This document shows, in pieces, positions 44,864 to 54,104 of a DNA stretch of 64,000 nucleotides (positions are counted from its first letter, which is position 1; each line of letters opens with the position of its first letter). The notes under the pieces are model-generated. The model ran no database searches, was not told where the DNA came from, and saw only the letters and a list, made by a program, of their open reading frames with translations. This DNA is from a bacterium HR19 (lineage in GTDB: Bacteria; Calescibacteriota; Calescibacteriia; Calescibacteriales; Calescibacteriaceae): positions 1-64,000 of the forward strand of contig BEHV01000002.1 of the NCBI GenBank assembly GCA_002898315.1. The letters are read 5' to 3'. The position numbers were made by a program, and so were the translations under genes.

Positions 44864-46768
44864 ATGGCGAGAAAAAGACCAATAGGAATTGACCTTGGAA
44901 CCACTAACTCGGTTATCGCAACTATGGAAGGAAGCGATGTTAAGGTTATACCATCAGCAGAGGGTCCCACTACTGTTCCATCTTGTGTTGCATGGACTCG
45001 TGAGGGAGAAGTTATCGTCGGGATTCCGGCAAAAAGGCAGGCGATAGTAAATGTAGAAAACACAGTATACTCCATCAAAAGGTTCATGGGAAGAAGCTAT
45101 GATGAAGCAGCGGAGGAAGCAAAGAGAGTGCCGTACAAAGTTGTGAGAGGACCTCACAACGATGCCAGAGTTTATATACCGGCGGTCGGAAAGGAATTTT
45201 CTCCACCGGAAATATCTGCTTTCATCCTCAAAAAACTCGTGAAAGACGCCGAGGCGTTTTTAGGAGAGAAAATTCAAGATGTCGTCATAACTGTTCCCGC
45301 TTACTTCAACGATGCTCAAAGGCAAGCAACAAAAGCAGCAGGAGAAATCGCAGGACTTAATGTCCTCAGAATAATAAACGAACCAACAGCAGCTGCATTA
45401 GCATACGGATTTGAGAAAAAAAAGAAAGTCAGAGTCGCTGTGTATGACCTCGGAGGCGGTACTTTTGATATAACAGTACTTGAAATGGGAGAAGATGTCC
45501 TTGAAGTTAAATCAACAGGTGGAGATACACATCTTGGAGGAGATGATTTTGACCAGGAGATAATAAACTGGCTCATAGAGGAGTTCAAAAGAGAGACAGG
45601 AATAGATCTATCAAAAGATAGGATGGCTTTGCAGAGATTAAAAGAAGCTGCTGAGAATGCTAAAAAAGAGCTTTCGTCAAAGCTTGAGACGGAGATAAAT
45701 CTTCCTTTCATCGCAGCAGACGCGACGGGACCGAAACACCTTGTTAGAAAACTCACACGCTCGCAGTTTGAAAGGATGATAGAAAAATACATAACAAGAA
45801 CCTTAGAAATAATAGACAGAGTCATAAGAGATGGGGGATTTAAACCGAAGGATATTGATGAGGTTATCTTGGTCGGTGGCTCAACGCGTATCCCGAAAAT
45901 TCAAGAAGAACTCAAAAACTTCTTCGGAAAGGACCCTGTGAGAGGAATTAATCCTGATGAAGTCGTTGCTGTGGGAGCTGCAATTCAGGCGGGAATAATC
46001 CTCGGAACCGCAAAAGATATACTCTTGCTTGATGTTATTCCTATATCTTTGGGAGTTGAAACCTACGGTGGCGTCTTCACAAAAATAATAGAAAAAAACA
46101 CCACAATACCCATAAAAAAATCAGAGATTTTCACCACTGCGGAAGATAATCAGACGGTTGTTGAGATACACGTTCTGCAAGGCGAGAGACCGCTTGCAAA
46201 AGATAATAGGAGCTTGGGAAGATTCTACCTTGAAGGCATACCTCCCGCTCCTCGTGGAGTCCCCAAAATTGAAGTCACATTTGATGTAGATGTTAATGGA
46301 ATTCTCACGGTCTATGCCAAAGAGCTCTCAACAGGAAAGCAAGCTTCAATAAGAATAGAGGGCTCAACAAACCTCACAAAAGAAGAAATCCAAAGAATGA
46401 CAGAAGAAGCAAAAAGATATGAAGAAGAAGACAGAAAGAAACTTGAGCTCATTCAGGAAAAGAATAAGTTAGACAACCTTGTGTATCAGCTTGAAAAAGC
46501 GTTGAAGGAGTTCAAAGATAGGGTTCCAGCAGATATTGTTTCAGAAGCCGAAAGAGTTGCTCAAAGAGGAAGAGAGGTTTTCAGAAATTCAAACGACATA
46601 AACGAAGTGAGAGGAATGATGAGAGAAGTGGAAAGCGTGATGGCTAAGGTCTCATCTGCTATATACTCGCAAAATGTATCATCTTCAACTCAGGGACAAG
46701 GTGGAGGAAGCGGTGGTTCCGAAGGACCTGATGGTGGCTCTGTTGTGGATACGGAGTGGAAAAAGTAA
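44864..46768 (+). CDS. dnaK: Molecular chaperone DnaK (Hsp70)
   Basis: ATP-dependent chaperone, 634 aa. The nucleotide-binding domain begins [13 protein letters not shown] and includes [32 protein letters not shown] and [12 protein letters not shown]; the substrate-binding domain has the [13 protein letters not shown] and ENTTIP-like segments and the helical lid. The C-terminal tail is Gly-rich and ends VVDTEWKK instead of the more acidic usual tail. AAGGAGG 9 nt before the ATG is one of the best ribosome sites in the window, fitting high expression. grpE and dnaJ are not adjacent; a TetR regulator follows. Confidence 0.98.
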   Translation: MARKRPIGIDLGTTNSVIATMEGSDVKVIPSAEGPTTVPSCVAWTREGEVIVGIPAKRQAIVNVENTVYSIKRFMGRSYDEAAEEAKRVPYKVVRGPHNDARVYIPAVGKEFSPPEISAFILKKLVKDAEAFLGEKIQDVVITVPAYFNDAQRQATKAAGEIAGLNVLRIINEPTAAALAYGFEKKKKVRVAVYDLGGGTFDITVLEMGEDVLEVKSTGGDTHLGGDDFDQEIINWLIEEFKRETGIDLSKDRMALQRLKEAAENAKKELSSKLETEINLPFIAADATGPKHLVRKLTRSQFERMIEKYITRTLEIIDRVIRDGGFKPKDIDEVILVGGSTRIPKIQEELKNFFGKDPVRGINPDEVVAVGAAIQAGIILGTAKDILLLDVIPISLGVETYGGVFTKIIEKNTTIPIKKSEIFTTAEDNQTVVEIHVLQGERPLAKDNRSLGRFYLEGIPPAPRGVPKIEVTFDVDVNGILTVYAKELSTGKQASIRIEGSTNLTKEEIQRMTEEAKRYEEEDRKKLELIQEKNKLDNLVYQLEKALKEFKDRVPADIVSEAERVAQRGREVFRNSNDINEVRGMMREVESVMAKVSSAIYSQNVSSSTQGQGGGSGGSEGPDGGSVVDTEWKK

Positions 46769-46846
46769 CGGCTTGAAGATTTTCTACTCCATCAATATTA
46801 AACTAAAAAAATAAATACCCCTACGCTCGTTGCTAATTTTTTTCTT

Positions 46847-47545
46847 ATGAAAATTCATCAGAAGGTCAATAAGGTTAAGTTGAAGGGGAAAAGGACTCGT
46901 GAGAAGATTTTGAAAGCTGCAACTCATCTTTTCGCTAAGTACGGCTTTGCAGGAACAAGTATGGATGATATTGCCGATATGGTGGGAATAAAAAAAGCAT
47001 CTTTATACCATCACTTCCCGAGCAAACACGATATATATAACGAACTCATAAATCAAACCCTTAAAAAAATAATAGAGATTTTCAGGTTGTCTTTTTCTTC
47101 GGGGGATATAATAAAAGACGCAAGAAACTTTGTAAAGCAGATAATGTTCTTCATAAGAGAAAACGAAGAATATGTGAAAATTCTTATGAGAGAACTACTT
47201 GATGAAAATGTCCCCATAAGAAAACTTGCCCAAGAGCATGTTCCGCAGATTCTCTCATTTGGTTCCCAAATACTTGAAGAAGGAAAAAAACAGGGTGTTT
47301 TCAAAAGAGATGTTGACCCGATTCAGCTATCTATTACTCTCACAGGCGCTATAATAATATACTTCATCTTCAGACCACTTATAGAACCATTTATAAAAAA
47401 ACCGATGAGCAGTAAAGCTATTTACGAACGCATATCTCACATAATTTCTGTTATCTTATACGGAATACTTGAACACAATAAGGCAGAATCTGACAAAAGT
47501 AAATCCCATACCAATAAAAAATCAAAAGACAAAAAAGCGGGGTAG
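46847..47545 (+). CDS. TetR/AcrR family transcriptional regulator
   Basis: 232-aa one-component repressor. The N-terminal helix-turn-helix (about 17-65) is clear: REKILKAATHLFAKYGFAGT, then SMDDIADMVGIKKASLYHHF and SKHDIYNEL. The C-terminal ligand-binding part is helical and the tail is Lys/Ser-rich. Ligand and targets are not readable; it is not next to an obvious target operon. In comparable genomes such proteins often control fatty-acid or efflux genes, and two acyl-CoA synthetase genes lie 10-15 kb away, but this is only a suggestion. Confidence 0.9.
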   Translation: MKIHQKVNKVKLKGKRTREKILKAATHLFAKYGFAGTSMDDIADMVGIKKASLYHHFPSKHDIYNELINQTLKKIIEIFRLSFSSGDIIKDARNFVKQIMFFIRENEEYVKILMRELLDENVPIRKLAQEHVPQILSFGSQILEEGKKQGVFKRDVDPIQLSITLTGAIIIYFIFRPLIEPFIKKPMSSKAIYERISHIISVILYGILEHNKAESDKSKSHTNKKSKDKKAG

Positions 47546-47547
47546 AT

Positions 47548-48087
47548 TTATTTTATTTTCTGTGGAATTCCCGCGAGCATAAAATACACTTCGTCTGAAA
47601 TAAGAGAGATTCTTCTGTTTATCTGTGAAAGAATGCTTTCCCATTTTCTCAACGACTTTTCCTCTGGTATTATTCCAAGTCCGCACTCATTTGAAACAAC
47701 AATTATATCTCCTTCAAACTTTGAAAGTTCATCTAAAAAATTTTCTATCTCGCTTTTTATTTTTCTCTCAGAGTTTTTATGAACAAAAAGATTTGTCAGC
47801 CAGAGTGTGATTGAATCTACTATGACAACAGAGTTTTTTCCTTCTTTCCTTATATCTCTTATCACTTTTGATATTTTAGTAGGTTCTTCTATTGTCTGCC
47901 ATCTCAACCCTTTTCTCTCATTCTTGTGCTTTTTTATTTTTTCTTTTAGTTCTTCATCTATTGGCTCGCATGTTGCTATGAAATATTTTTTCAAATTGTC
48001 TTTATTTTTTTTTGATATTTTTTCTCCTATTTCAAGTGCAAATGAGCTTTTTCCGCTTCCGTTCCCGCCTATTATAAACACCTTCAT
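47548..48087 (-). CDS. cobU: Adenosylcobinamide kinase/guanylyltransferase
   Basis: Phosphorylates adenosylcobinamide and transfers GMP to it in the last part of B12 assembly or salvage. 179 aa from the Met starting KVFIIGGNGSGKSSFALE (P-loop), a start chosen because family members begin right there; a 35-residue upstream extension is rejected. YFIATCEPIDEELKEKIKKH, RWQTIEEP, VDSITLWLTNLF, VSNECGLGIIP and the terminal MLAGIPQKIK match the CobU/CobP order. It provides cofactor for the B12-dependent mutase at 21278. Other cob genes are not nearby. Confidence 0.88.
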   Translation of the reverse strand: MKVFIIGGNGSGKSSFALEIGEKISKKNKDNLKKYFIATCEPIDEELKEKIKKHKNERKGLRWQTIEEPTKISKVIRDIRKEGKNSVVIVDSITLWLTNLFVHKNSERKIKSEIENFLDELSKFEGDIIVVSNECGLGIIPEEKSLRKWESILSQINRRISLISDEVYFMLAGIPQKIK

Positions 48088-48172
48088 TTTTTCGGCAAAA
48101 AATTTTGTCAAAAACTTCAAAAAATTTTTATTTGTGATTATCTTTATCAAAAATAAAAGGGAGGTTTGAAAA

Positions 48173-49099
48173 ATGAACATAAAGAGAAACACTTTGAGCT
48201 ACTTGGTTCTTCTGTCTTTGGCAGTTTTTGTTTTCTCTTTCTCCCGTCTTTCTTATGTGATAGCTCAGCAGGAAGGGGTCACCCAGGCACCCGGAACCAC
48301 CACTCAGGTTCAAGAGGAAGCTACTTCTCCTGCTACTCCTGCTGTGGGAAAAGAAGAAGCTCCTCCTTCGGGTCAAGAAGGTGAGAAAAAAGAAGAGAAA
48401 GGAGTTATAGGTAAGCTGATTGAAGCTTATAAGGTGGGCGACTGGCCAATGCATCTTATTTTGCTCATGTTCCTTGTCATAATAGCTCTTTCTGTTGAAA
48501 GAGGTATAGCTATCTGGTTTGTTTACGGAAAAGACCCCGCTAAAACTTTTGAGGAGGTGAAGTCAGCTTTTGAAGAAGGAGGTCTGAAAAGAGCTATTGA
48601 GGTTGCTGAACAAAATTCAAAATTACCAATAGGAGCGGTCCTCTATTCCGCTCTCCGTGTCCTTGAAAAAAGCAATTTGTCTGAACTTGACGAAAAAGAA
48701 ATAAAAGAGCTCGTCACCTCTGCTGTTGAGGAAGAATACCTCAGGTTTATTCCCAAGATACAGAACAGAGTTCCACTTATACATATATTTGCTAATACTG
48801 CTGTTCTTTTGGGACTGCTCGGAGCGGTTATTGGTCTTATTGAAGCTTTTTCTGGTGTCGGAGGTCTTGACCCAGCTCAAAGACAAATATACCTTTCAAA
48901 ATCAATAGCAATAGTCATGCACTCCACTGCTTTTGGACTTATAGTTGCTATTTCGGGAGTTGTCTTCTTCGCTGTAATATCCTCACGAGCAAATAAACTT
49001 GTCTCTGCTCTTGAAGAGTATTCTGTGAGAGCTGCGAACTGGGTTTCGCTTATGGCTATTGACTCCGCAAGAAAATCAAATAAAGAGAAATCAAAATAG
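48173..49099 (+). CDS. MotA/TolQ/ExbB proton-channel family protein with N-terminal signal and linker
   Basis: 308 aa. A signal-like hydrophobic segment (about 11-30) is followed by a Pro/Thr/Glu-rich periplasmic linker (about 31-75). Then comes the ExbB/TolQ core: TM1 around 83-105, a cytoplasmic domain, and TM2/TM3 around 200-225 and 245-270. The core carries the family pattern FANTAVLLGLLGAVIGLIEAF and the Thr/Ser-containing STAFGLIVAISG. It would form a proton channel that energises outer-membrane processes. An ExbD/TolR partner normally follows, but a lipase gene does. GGGAGG precedes the ATG. Confidence 0.88.
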   Translation: MNIKRNTLSYLVLLSLAVFVFSFSRLSYVIAQQEGVTQAPGTTTQVQEEATSPATPAVGKEEAPPSGQEGEKKEEKGVIGKLIEAYKVGDWPMHLILLMFLVIIALSVERGIAIWFVYGKDPAKTFEEVKSAFEEGGLKRAIEVAEQNSKLPIGAVLYSALRVLEKSNLSELDEKEIKELVTSAVEEEYLRFIPKIQNRVPLIHIFANTAVLLGLLGAVIGLIEAFSGVGGLDPAQRQIYLSKSIAIVMHSTAFGLIVAISGVVFFAVISSRANKLVSALEEYSVRAANWVSLMAIDSARKSNKEKSK

Positions 49100-49192
49100 A
49101 TAAGTTCTTTATTCAGATGGACTTGAAAATTTGAACCTTATTTACCGCTGAAAAAATCTTTAAGATGGAGGAATTTCTTTTTTCTGCAAAGT

Positions 49193-50053
49193 ATGAGATT
49201 ACTGATAAAAATAATCTTTTATCTGTCTCTTCTCTTCACTCTTTTCCCGTATATCATTTTCGCTTATGAAAACATCGGTTATGGAAAGAAACTCAACCCA
49301 AAAGAACTCCTCATCTCCTTCACAAAAGAGTTCTTATCTTACATTTATTTGTTTTCAACATGGATTTTCGGTTTTTTCAAGATTGAAAATTATATACCGA
49401 GAAGAACAGGAATAAAAACACCGGTGTTTATAATACCGGGATATTTCCTCAACAGGTCATCTGTCTTTTTTCTGTTCTATTTTTTGAGAAACAGAGGATT
49501 TGAAAACATATTCATAATAGTACCTACTCCCTTTACTGATTCGGTTGAGAACCTTTCTTATAAATCCGCAAAAATGATAGATGAAAAGCTTGAAAATATT
49601 CTCGCCGACTCAAAAGAGATATTCATTATAGGGCATTCTCTCGGGGGTATAATCGCAAAATACATAACAGAAAACCAAGATAAATTTGATTTTGAGGTGA
49701 AAAAATGTGTTACAATCTGCTCTCCGCACTCCGGAACTCGCCTCGCTCACTTTGGCATTGGAAAAAGCGCAAAAGATATAACCCCTCAATCAAACATAAT
49801 TCATAGTTTAAAGTATGTCAAAGAACCTTCAAAATACCTCTGCATATCAGCAAAGTATGACCAGCTCACCATTCCCTATGAAAGCTCTTTCATTGATGGA
49901 GCGGAGAAAAAAGAGTACCTCGCTTTTGGGCATTTTTCACTCCTTTTCTCTTCTGATTTAGCAGATACTATACACGAATTCTTTCAAAGAACTGAAAAAG
50001 TTTCTTATCAAGAAACTTACGAAGAAAAAAAACTCGTTCAGGAAGGAGCTTGA
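49193..50053 (+). CDS. Membrane-anchored alpha/beta hydrolase (lipase-like)
   Basis: 286 aa with N-terminal hydrophobic segments (about 4-25 and 44-62). The rest is an alpha/beta hydrolase: FIIPGYFLNRSS supplies the oxyanion-hole turn, the nucleophile is Ser149 in GHSLGG, and a late Asp (around 225-240) and FGHFSLLFSSDL offer acid and His. The TICSPHSGTRLAHFG segment after the nucleophile is typical of PGAP1/triacylglycerol-lipase-like proteins. Likely acts on lipid or ester substrates at the membrane; exact substrate unknown. It converges on the methyltransferase (4 nt between stops). Confidence 0.8.
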   Translation: MRLLIKIIFYLSLLFTLFPYIIFAYENIGYGKKLNPKELLISFTKEFLSYIYLFSTWIFGFFKIENYIPRRTGIKTPVFIIPGYFLNRSSVFFLFYFLRNRGFENIFIIVPTPFTDSVENLSYKSAKMIDEKLENILADSKEIFIIGHSLGGIIAKYITENQDKFDFEVKKCVTICSPHSGTRLAHFGIGKSAKDITPQSNIIHSLKYVKEPSKYLCISAKYDQLTIPYESSFIDGAEKKEYLAFGHFSLLFSSDLADTIHEFFQRTEKVSYQETYEEKKLVQEGA

Positions 50054-50057
50054 GCTT

Positions 50058-51212
50058 TTATTTTATAGCTACCCCGAATGTCGCTTTTCCTCCAAGACAT
50101 TTTACAATCTTGAAATCAGAAAATCCCCTTGAAATAACATATTCTCTCATTTCAGATTCTTTCCATCTTTTCCCTGAAAAGCTCACAAGCAGGTCAAGCA
50201 AAGATTCCTCTATTGGTCCGCTCGTTCCTTCGTCGCTTACTATTGCTTCCCATATAACCCCGTATCCACCCTTTCGCAAAACCTTATATGTTTTTTTCAA
50301 GAACTCATCTCCAAACTCACCGAGTTCTTTTAATGTGAGCTTTTTTGTGAGAAAAACAAGATCATACCCTCCTTCTTCTTCACCCCATCTATCCTCCGAT
50401 GGTATTCCTTTGTGCGGTTTCATCGTCTTTATATTTATCAATCCATATTTTTTTACAAGTTCGGGGACTCTTTCAATAAGATGAGGATAGCATCCTATAT
50501 GGACTTCAACTTCGGGAAATTTTTTCTGGATGTTCTTTGCAAAAGATATTCCCATTGAACCTATCATGATTTTTCTTATGTTTTTGAATTCAAACTTTCT
50601 CATCAGTTCCCGTGTTGCAATATAAAGAAAAGAGTTTACATTGTATAGCAAAGTAGCATAATCTCCTTCAAGATTGTAGATGTTGAGTATTTCCGAAGGT
50701 TTTCCGTTTTTCAGTATTATTGGAAGTTCAGCGAATGCCTTGAACTGACTCCACATAAATTTTAAGTAATCTCCCGATTTTTCAAGGGTTCTTTTGAATT
50801 TAGGTTCAAGCTGGTATTTTGAACCTTCTTTTTTTGCAAATCCGAAGTAGCAGAGCGCGTCAAGCAGGGTTTCGGTTCTCATTTTTTCTGTCCCAATTTC
50901 AGACGAAATTTCATCTGCGGTTTTTTTCTCGCCCGATATTCTCTCTACTATTCCAAGTTCTATGGCTGTCCCGAGACATACAAGCTCTAAAATGCTCTTT
51001 TGCGTGTTGAGAATTTTTCTTGTTTCAAAATAACTCATTAAATTCTCTTGTATCTTTTTTGGACTTTTGCTTTTTGATATTATGTATGCAAGAGGTATTA
51101 TCTCGCTGAGGATTTTTCCTGCTGTTGTGTTCTCCTCTATTTTTCTTTCCGAAAAATCATATATTCCCTTCAAAATATTTTCTCCTATTTTCTGGACTTC
51201 TATTTTTCTCAT
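50058..51212 (-). CDS. O-methyltransferase-like protein with winged-helix dimerisation domain
   Basis: 384 aa. Residues about 70-150 form the winged-helix dimerisation domain of acetylserotonin-type O-methyltransferases (SILELVCLGTAIELGIVERI, TADEISSEIG, LDALCYFGFAKKEGSKYQL). The C-terminal Rossmann region lacks the usual GGGxG SAM loop: the aligned stretch reads RKIMIGSMGISFAKNIQKKF. LRKGGYGVIWEAIV and the end of the fold are recognisable. It may bind SAM in a modified way or have lost activity. A TTAAAT box precedes the ATG. Neighbouring genes do not reveal a substrate. Confidence 0.7.
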   Translation of the reverse strand: MRKIEVQKIGENILKGIYDFSERKIEENTTAGKILSEIIPLAYIISKSKSPKKIQENLMSYFETRKILNTQKSILELVCLGTAIELGIVERISGEKKTADEISSEIGTEKMRTETLLDALCYFGFAKKEGSKYQLEPKFKRTLEKSGDYLKFMWSQFKAFAELPIILKNGKPSEILNIYNLEGDYATLLYNVNSFLYIATRELMRKFEFKNIRKIMIGSMGISFAKNIQKKFPEVEVHIGCYPHLIERVPELVKKYGLINIKTMKPHKGIPSEDRWGEEEGGYDLVFLTKKLTLKELGEFGDEFLKKTYKVLRKGGYGVIWEAIVSDEGTSGPIEESLLDLLVSFSGKRWKESEMREYVISRGFSDFKIVKCLGGKATFGVAIK

Positions 51213-51273
51213 ATAGAGAAATTTAATGCAAAAATAAAAATTTAAGAGAACGAGATTTTACTTTTGATTTTTT

Positions 51274-51750
51274 ATGGTTGTTCTCGTACAGCATGGGAAG
51301 GCGAAATCGGAAGAAGAAGACCCAGAAAGAGGACTGAAAGATGAGGGATTTTATGAGACAGAGAAAGTTGCGAGGTTCTTGCAAAATATTTTAAAACCAA
51401 GCAAGATATTCTGCTCTATGAAAAAGAGAGCGGTCCAGACAGCAGAGGTTATTGCAAAAATTCTCGGCGGTGAAATTGAAAAGTTAGATTACATAAACCC
51501 TCTTGATGACCCCAAAAAAGTTCTGCCACTTTGCGATGAGAGTCAAGAGAAAGTTTTTGTTATTGTTGGACATCTGCCACATCTTGCAAACCTTTTGAAA
51601 GAACTCACAGGTTCAGATTGCGTTAGTTTAAAATACTCTTCCTTCTGCGCTCTTGATAAAATAGAAGGGAAGTGGAAGATTCTCTGGTTTATAACCCCTG
51701 ATATAATAAACTCCTCAGATTTTCACTCAAAATTTAAGAAAAATTTTTAA
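51274..51750 (+). CDS. SixA-type histidine-phosphatase family protein
   Basis: 158 aa with the small histidine-phosphatase fold: LVQHGKA at the N-terminus (catalytic His7), ERGLKDEG, FCSMKKRAVQTAEVIA and the second His in VGHLPHLANLL. SixA proteins dephosphorylate phosphohistidine, for example on HPt domains or PTS components. The usual RHG is QHG here, so one phosphate-binding Arg is replaced; activity is likely but not certain. It is followed after 16 nt by a cupin and then a glycosyltransferase. Confidence 0.82.
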   Translation: MVVLVQHGKAKSEEEDPERGLKDEGFYETEKVARFLQNILKPSKIFCSMKKRAVQTAEVIAKILGGEIEKLDYINPLDDPKKVLPLCDESQEKVFVIVGHLPHLANLLKELTGSDCVSLKYSSFCALDKIEGKWKILWFITPDIINSSDFHSKFKKNF

Positions 51751-51766
51751 GTTTTACCTTGTGGTT

Positions 51767-52222
51767 ATGGTTAAGGAGAAAGTAGAGGAGGGAATAGAAT
51801 ACATATACTCTGGCGGTGAGCTTATATCTATAATACTGCGTTCAAATTTTCACAAAGATGAGATCACTTTTTTCACCCCTGATACTCTTTCTCAACAGCT
51901 CGGATACCTACCGCATAAAAAGGGAGATATTATTCAGGCACACAGACATATCTATAACAAAAGAGAAGTTCATTACACGCAAGAGGTTCTCTTTGTGAAA
52001 AAGGGCAAGGTGAAAGTTAATCTTTACGATAGCAGGAAAAAATATATAGGTTCAGAAATAATTCAGACGGGGGACTTCATTTTGCTCTGCGGAGGAGCTC
52101 ACGGCTTTGAATTCCTTGAAGATTCAATTCTCATAGAGATAAAGCAGGGACCATACACAGGAGAGCAAGACAAAGAGAGATTTCAAGGAGTTGAGAATGC
52201 AGGCGAAGAAAAAGAAAGATAG
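51767..52222 (+). CDS. Cupin-fold protein of unknown function
   Basis: 151 aa from ATG 51767 (in-frame GTG at 51761 is an alternative). The beta-barrel cupin pattern is visible: HRHIYNKREVHYTQEVLFV gives the first His/Glu metal set, KVKVNLYD and GDFILLCGGAHGFEFLED the second, with His in GGAHGF. Ends with IEIKQGPYTGEQDKERF. Proteins of this type often sit in polysaccharide loci next to glycosyltransferases, and one starts 11 nt downstream. Probably a sugar-nucleotide-related or regulatory cupin; no activity assigned. Confidence 0.65.
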   Translation: MVKEKVEEGIEYIYSGGELISIILRSNFHKDEITFFTPDTLSQQLGYLPHKKGDIIQAHRHIYNKREVHYTQEVLFVKKGKVKVNLYDSRKKYIGSEIIQTGDFILLCGGAHGFEFLEDSILIEIKQGPYTGEQDKERFQGVENAGEEKER

Positions 52223-52233
52223 AGTTAAAATTT

Positions 52234-53295
52234 ATGGTTTTCTTTCACATACTATCAAAGCGGTATGGATTTTTCTCTTCGTGCTTCCCGATGTATAATA
52301 TCATCAGGTTTCTTGCTGAGCGGGGAGAGAAAAATTATCTTCTTTCAGGAATTGAAGTTGATGATAAAGAGAGAAAATGGCTATACCAGATAAAAAGAGT
52401 GGAAATTAGCTTTTTCAGAAAGTTTCTTTTTCTGAACCGCTTTTTTCTTTCTTCTTCTTTGAAGGCAGATTTTATTTTCGTCTATGACCCAGCAGATGCT
52501 ATGGCTCTTTCTCTCTTTTCAAGAATCATAAAGAAAAAGATGAGAGCAAAACTCATTTACTATAACCTTGAACTCTTTGTTCTTGATTATAATAGCCATT
52601 TCAAAAGGTTGATTGGCAAAGTCTTAGAGCAGATTCTTATTTCAAACTCCGATTTTTTTGTCGCTTTGAGTCCAAAAAGGTTAGAGCTCGCAAAAAGTAT
52701 TTTCAAAATTTCCTGCCCAACATTTGTTATACCAAATAGCTACGACTTTGAAGCAGAAAACTTGAATTATTCCCCTTCTTATGCTCCGCGCGTTCTCCTT
52801 GCGGGTGGATTGGAAGAAAGTGTTCTTGCGGGAATTGAAAACGGACTTGATGGAAACTTCATTTTTGTGTTTCACGGAATTTCAAAATATGGCATAGAAA
52901 ATCTGAAGAAGAAGTTAGCTCACTTGAAAAATGTTGAGTTCTACGAAAGGTTTTTGGGCTACGATGATTTCAAAAACTTTGTTTCAAAACACGATATTGG
53001 TTTTGTGTGGTATGATAAATCAAATCTGAACGATAGGTTTGCTGGATGGTCTGCGAGCAAGTATTTCAGATACCTTTCTCTCGGAAAACCTGTGATAGTG
53101 AGAGACCTCCCAGAACTCAAAGAAACAACAGAAGAAAATAGCTTTGGAGTTGCTATATCCTCTTTTTCTGAAATAAAAAACGCGGTATCGGAGATTGTGA
53201 AAAATTACTCAAACTATGTCAAGTCAATAGAGCAGAACTACTCAAAATTTGAGTTCAGCCCAAACTTCAAAACTTTCTACGAGAAGATTATATAG
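52234..53295 (+). CDS. Glycosyltransferase, GT4-like
   Basis: 353 aa with a two-Rossmann (GT-B) pattern. The N-terminal half contains DFIFVYDPADAMAL and KLIYYNLELF. The C-terminal half has the donor-site region RVLLAGGLEES, VFHGISKYG, KNVEFYERFLGYDDF, HDIGFVWYDKSN and the LSLGKPVIVRDLPEL segment common to GT4 enzymes. It transfers a sugar from a nucleotide donor, probably in surface glycan synthesis. TAAAAT lies 2 nt before the ATG region. First of a cluster that includes methyltransferases, DegT and GT2 genes. Confidence 0.78.
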   Translation: MVFFHILSKRYGFFSSCFPMYNIIRFLAERGEKNYLLSGIEVDDKERKWLYQIKRVEISFFRKFLFLNRFFLSSSLKADFIFVYDPADAMALSLFSRIIKKKMRAKLIYYNLELFVLDYNSHFKRLIGKVLEQILISNSDFFVALSPKRLELAKSIFKISCPTFVIPNSYDFEAENLNYSPSYAPRVLLAGGLEESVLAGIENGLDGNFIFVFHGISKYGIENLKKKLAHLKNVEFYERFLGYDDFKNFVSKHDIGFVWYDKSNLNDRFAGWSASKYFRYLSLGKPVIVRDLPELKETTEENSFGVAISSFSEIKNAVSEIVKNYSNYVKSIEQNYSKFEFSPNFKTFYEKII

Positions 53296-53339
53296 CAATT
53301 CCAAACGTCTTCTGAATATCTTTTGGCTTCCTCCATTTA

Positions 53340-54059
53340 TTACTTTATATTTCTTGCGATGAATATGTTCAGGAGTGAAATTTGTGGAATGTTTGCAAAG
53401 TTCAGTAAAAAATCATGAACCAATTGCAACTTTTCCGGAAATACCGTCACAATCTGCCACAAAAAAGGTATTGTTATCGTTATACCATAAATTTCCTCCA
53501 CCTTAAATTTGTGTGATTCAAGAAGCGATTTATATTCTGGAAAAGGTCTTTCCCCTATGTGATTCCAATCCTTATCTCCTCTTGATAGTTTCCCAAATAA
53601 AGAAAACTTTATTCTTGATGTTAGATTTGCAAGGTTGGGAACAGACATAATGAGCAATCCATCTCTTTTCAATATCCTTTTTATCTCTTTGAGAGCAATA
53701 TACTGATCAGAATACGAAAGATGTTCAAGAACATCAAGAAGTAAAACTATATCAAAAGTGTTATCTTTGTAGTCTGTTTTTAGTATGCTTACTGTCTTTA
53801 CGAATTCGCTTTCGTAGTTCGGGTCTATTCCCTCTATGTCGTATCCTTTCTTTTTATATTTTTCAACAAGAACTCCTTCTCCACATCCCGCATCAAGAAT
53901 CTTTTTACCTTTCTGTTTATCAAGAAAATCTGTTATGAATTTCATCTTTTTTCTGAAAATAAGAAGATACCATTCTTTACCGATTTTACCTTCTTCTATT
54001 TTTTCCATCCATTCTCTGTGAATATCTCCTTTTTCATATATCCATCCTCTTTTGGGCAT
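53340..54059 (-). CDS. Class-I SAM-dependent methyltransferase
   Basis: 239 aa with canonical motif I ILDAGCGEGVLVEKY (about 55-69), acidic loop GIDPN, motif DIVLLLDVLEHLSY and LKRDGLLIMSVPNLANL. The SVPN wording after motif III is common in methyltransferases of polysaccharide loci. Substrate unknown; a sugar or lipid-linked glycan is inferred from its neighbours. It lies 45 nt downstream of another methyltransferase gene on the same strand. Confidence 0.85.
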   Translation of the reverse strand: MPKRGWIYEKGDIHREWMEKIEEGKIGKEWYLLIFRKKMKFITDFLDKQKGKKILDAGCGEGVLVEKYKKKGYDIEGIDPNYESEFVKTVSILKTDYKDNTFDIVLLLDVLEHLSYSDQYIALKEIKRILKRDGLLIMSVPNLANLTSRIKFSLFGKLSRGDKDWNHIGERPFPEYKSLLESHKFKVEEIYGITITIPFLWQIVTVFPEKLQLVHDFLLNFANIPQISLLNIFIARNIK

Positions 54060-54104
54060 ACAAAATTTAAGTTTAGCATATTTTTGTTTTTATATCCTTT
54101 GACA

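Noticed and set aside
48088-48192. 35-residue extension of CobU
   Set aside because: CobU proteins begin directly with the P-loop strand; the extension overlaps the divergent ExbB-like start.
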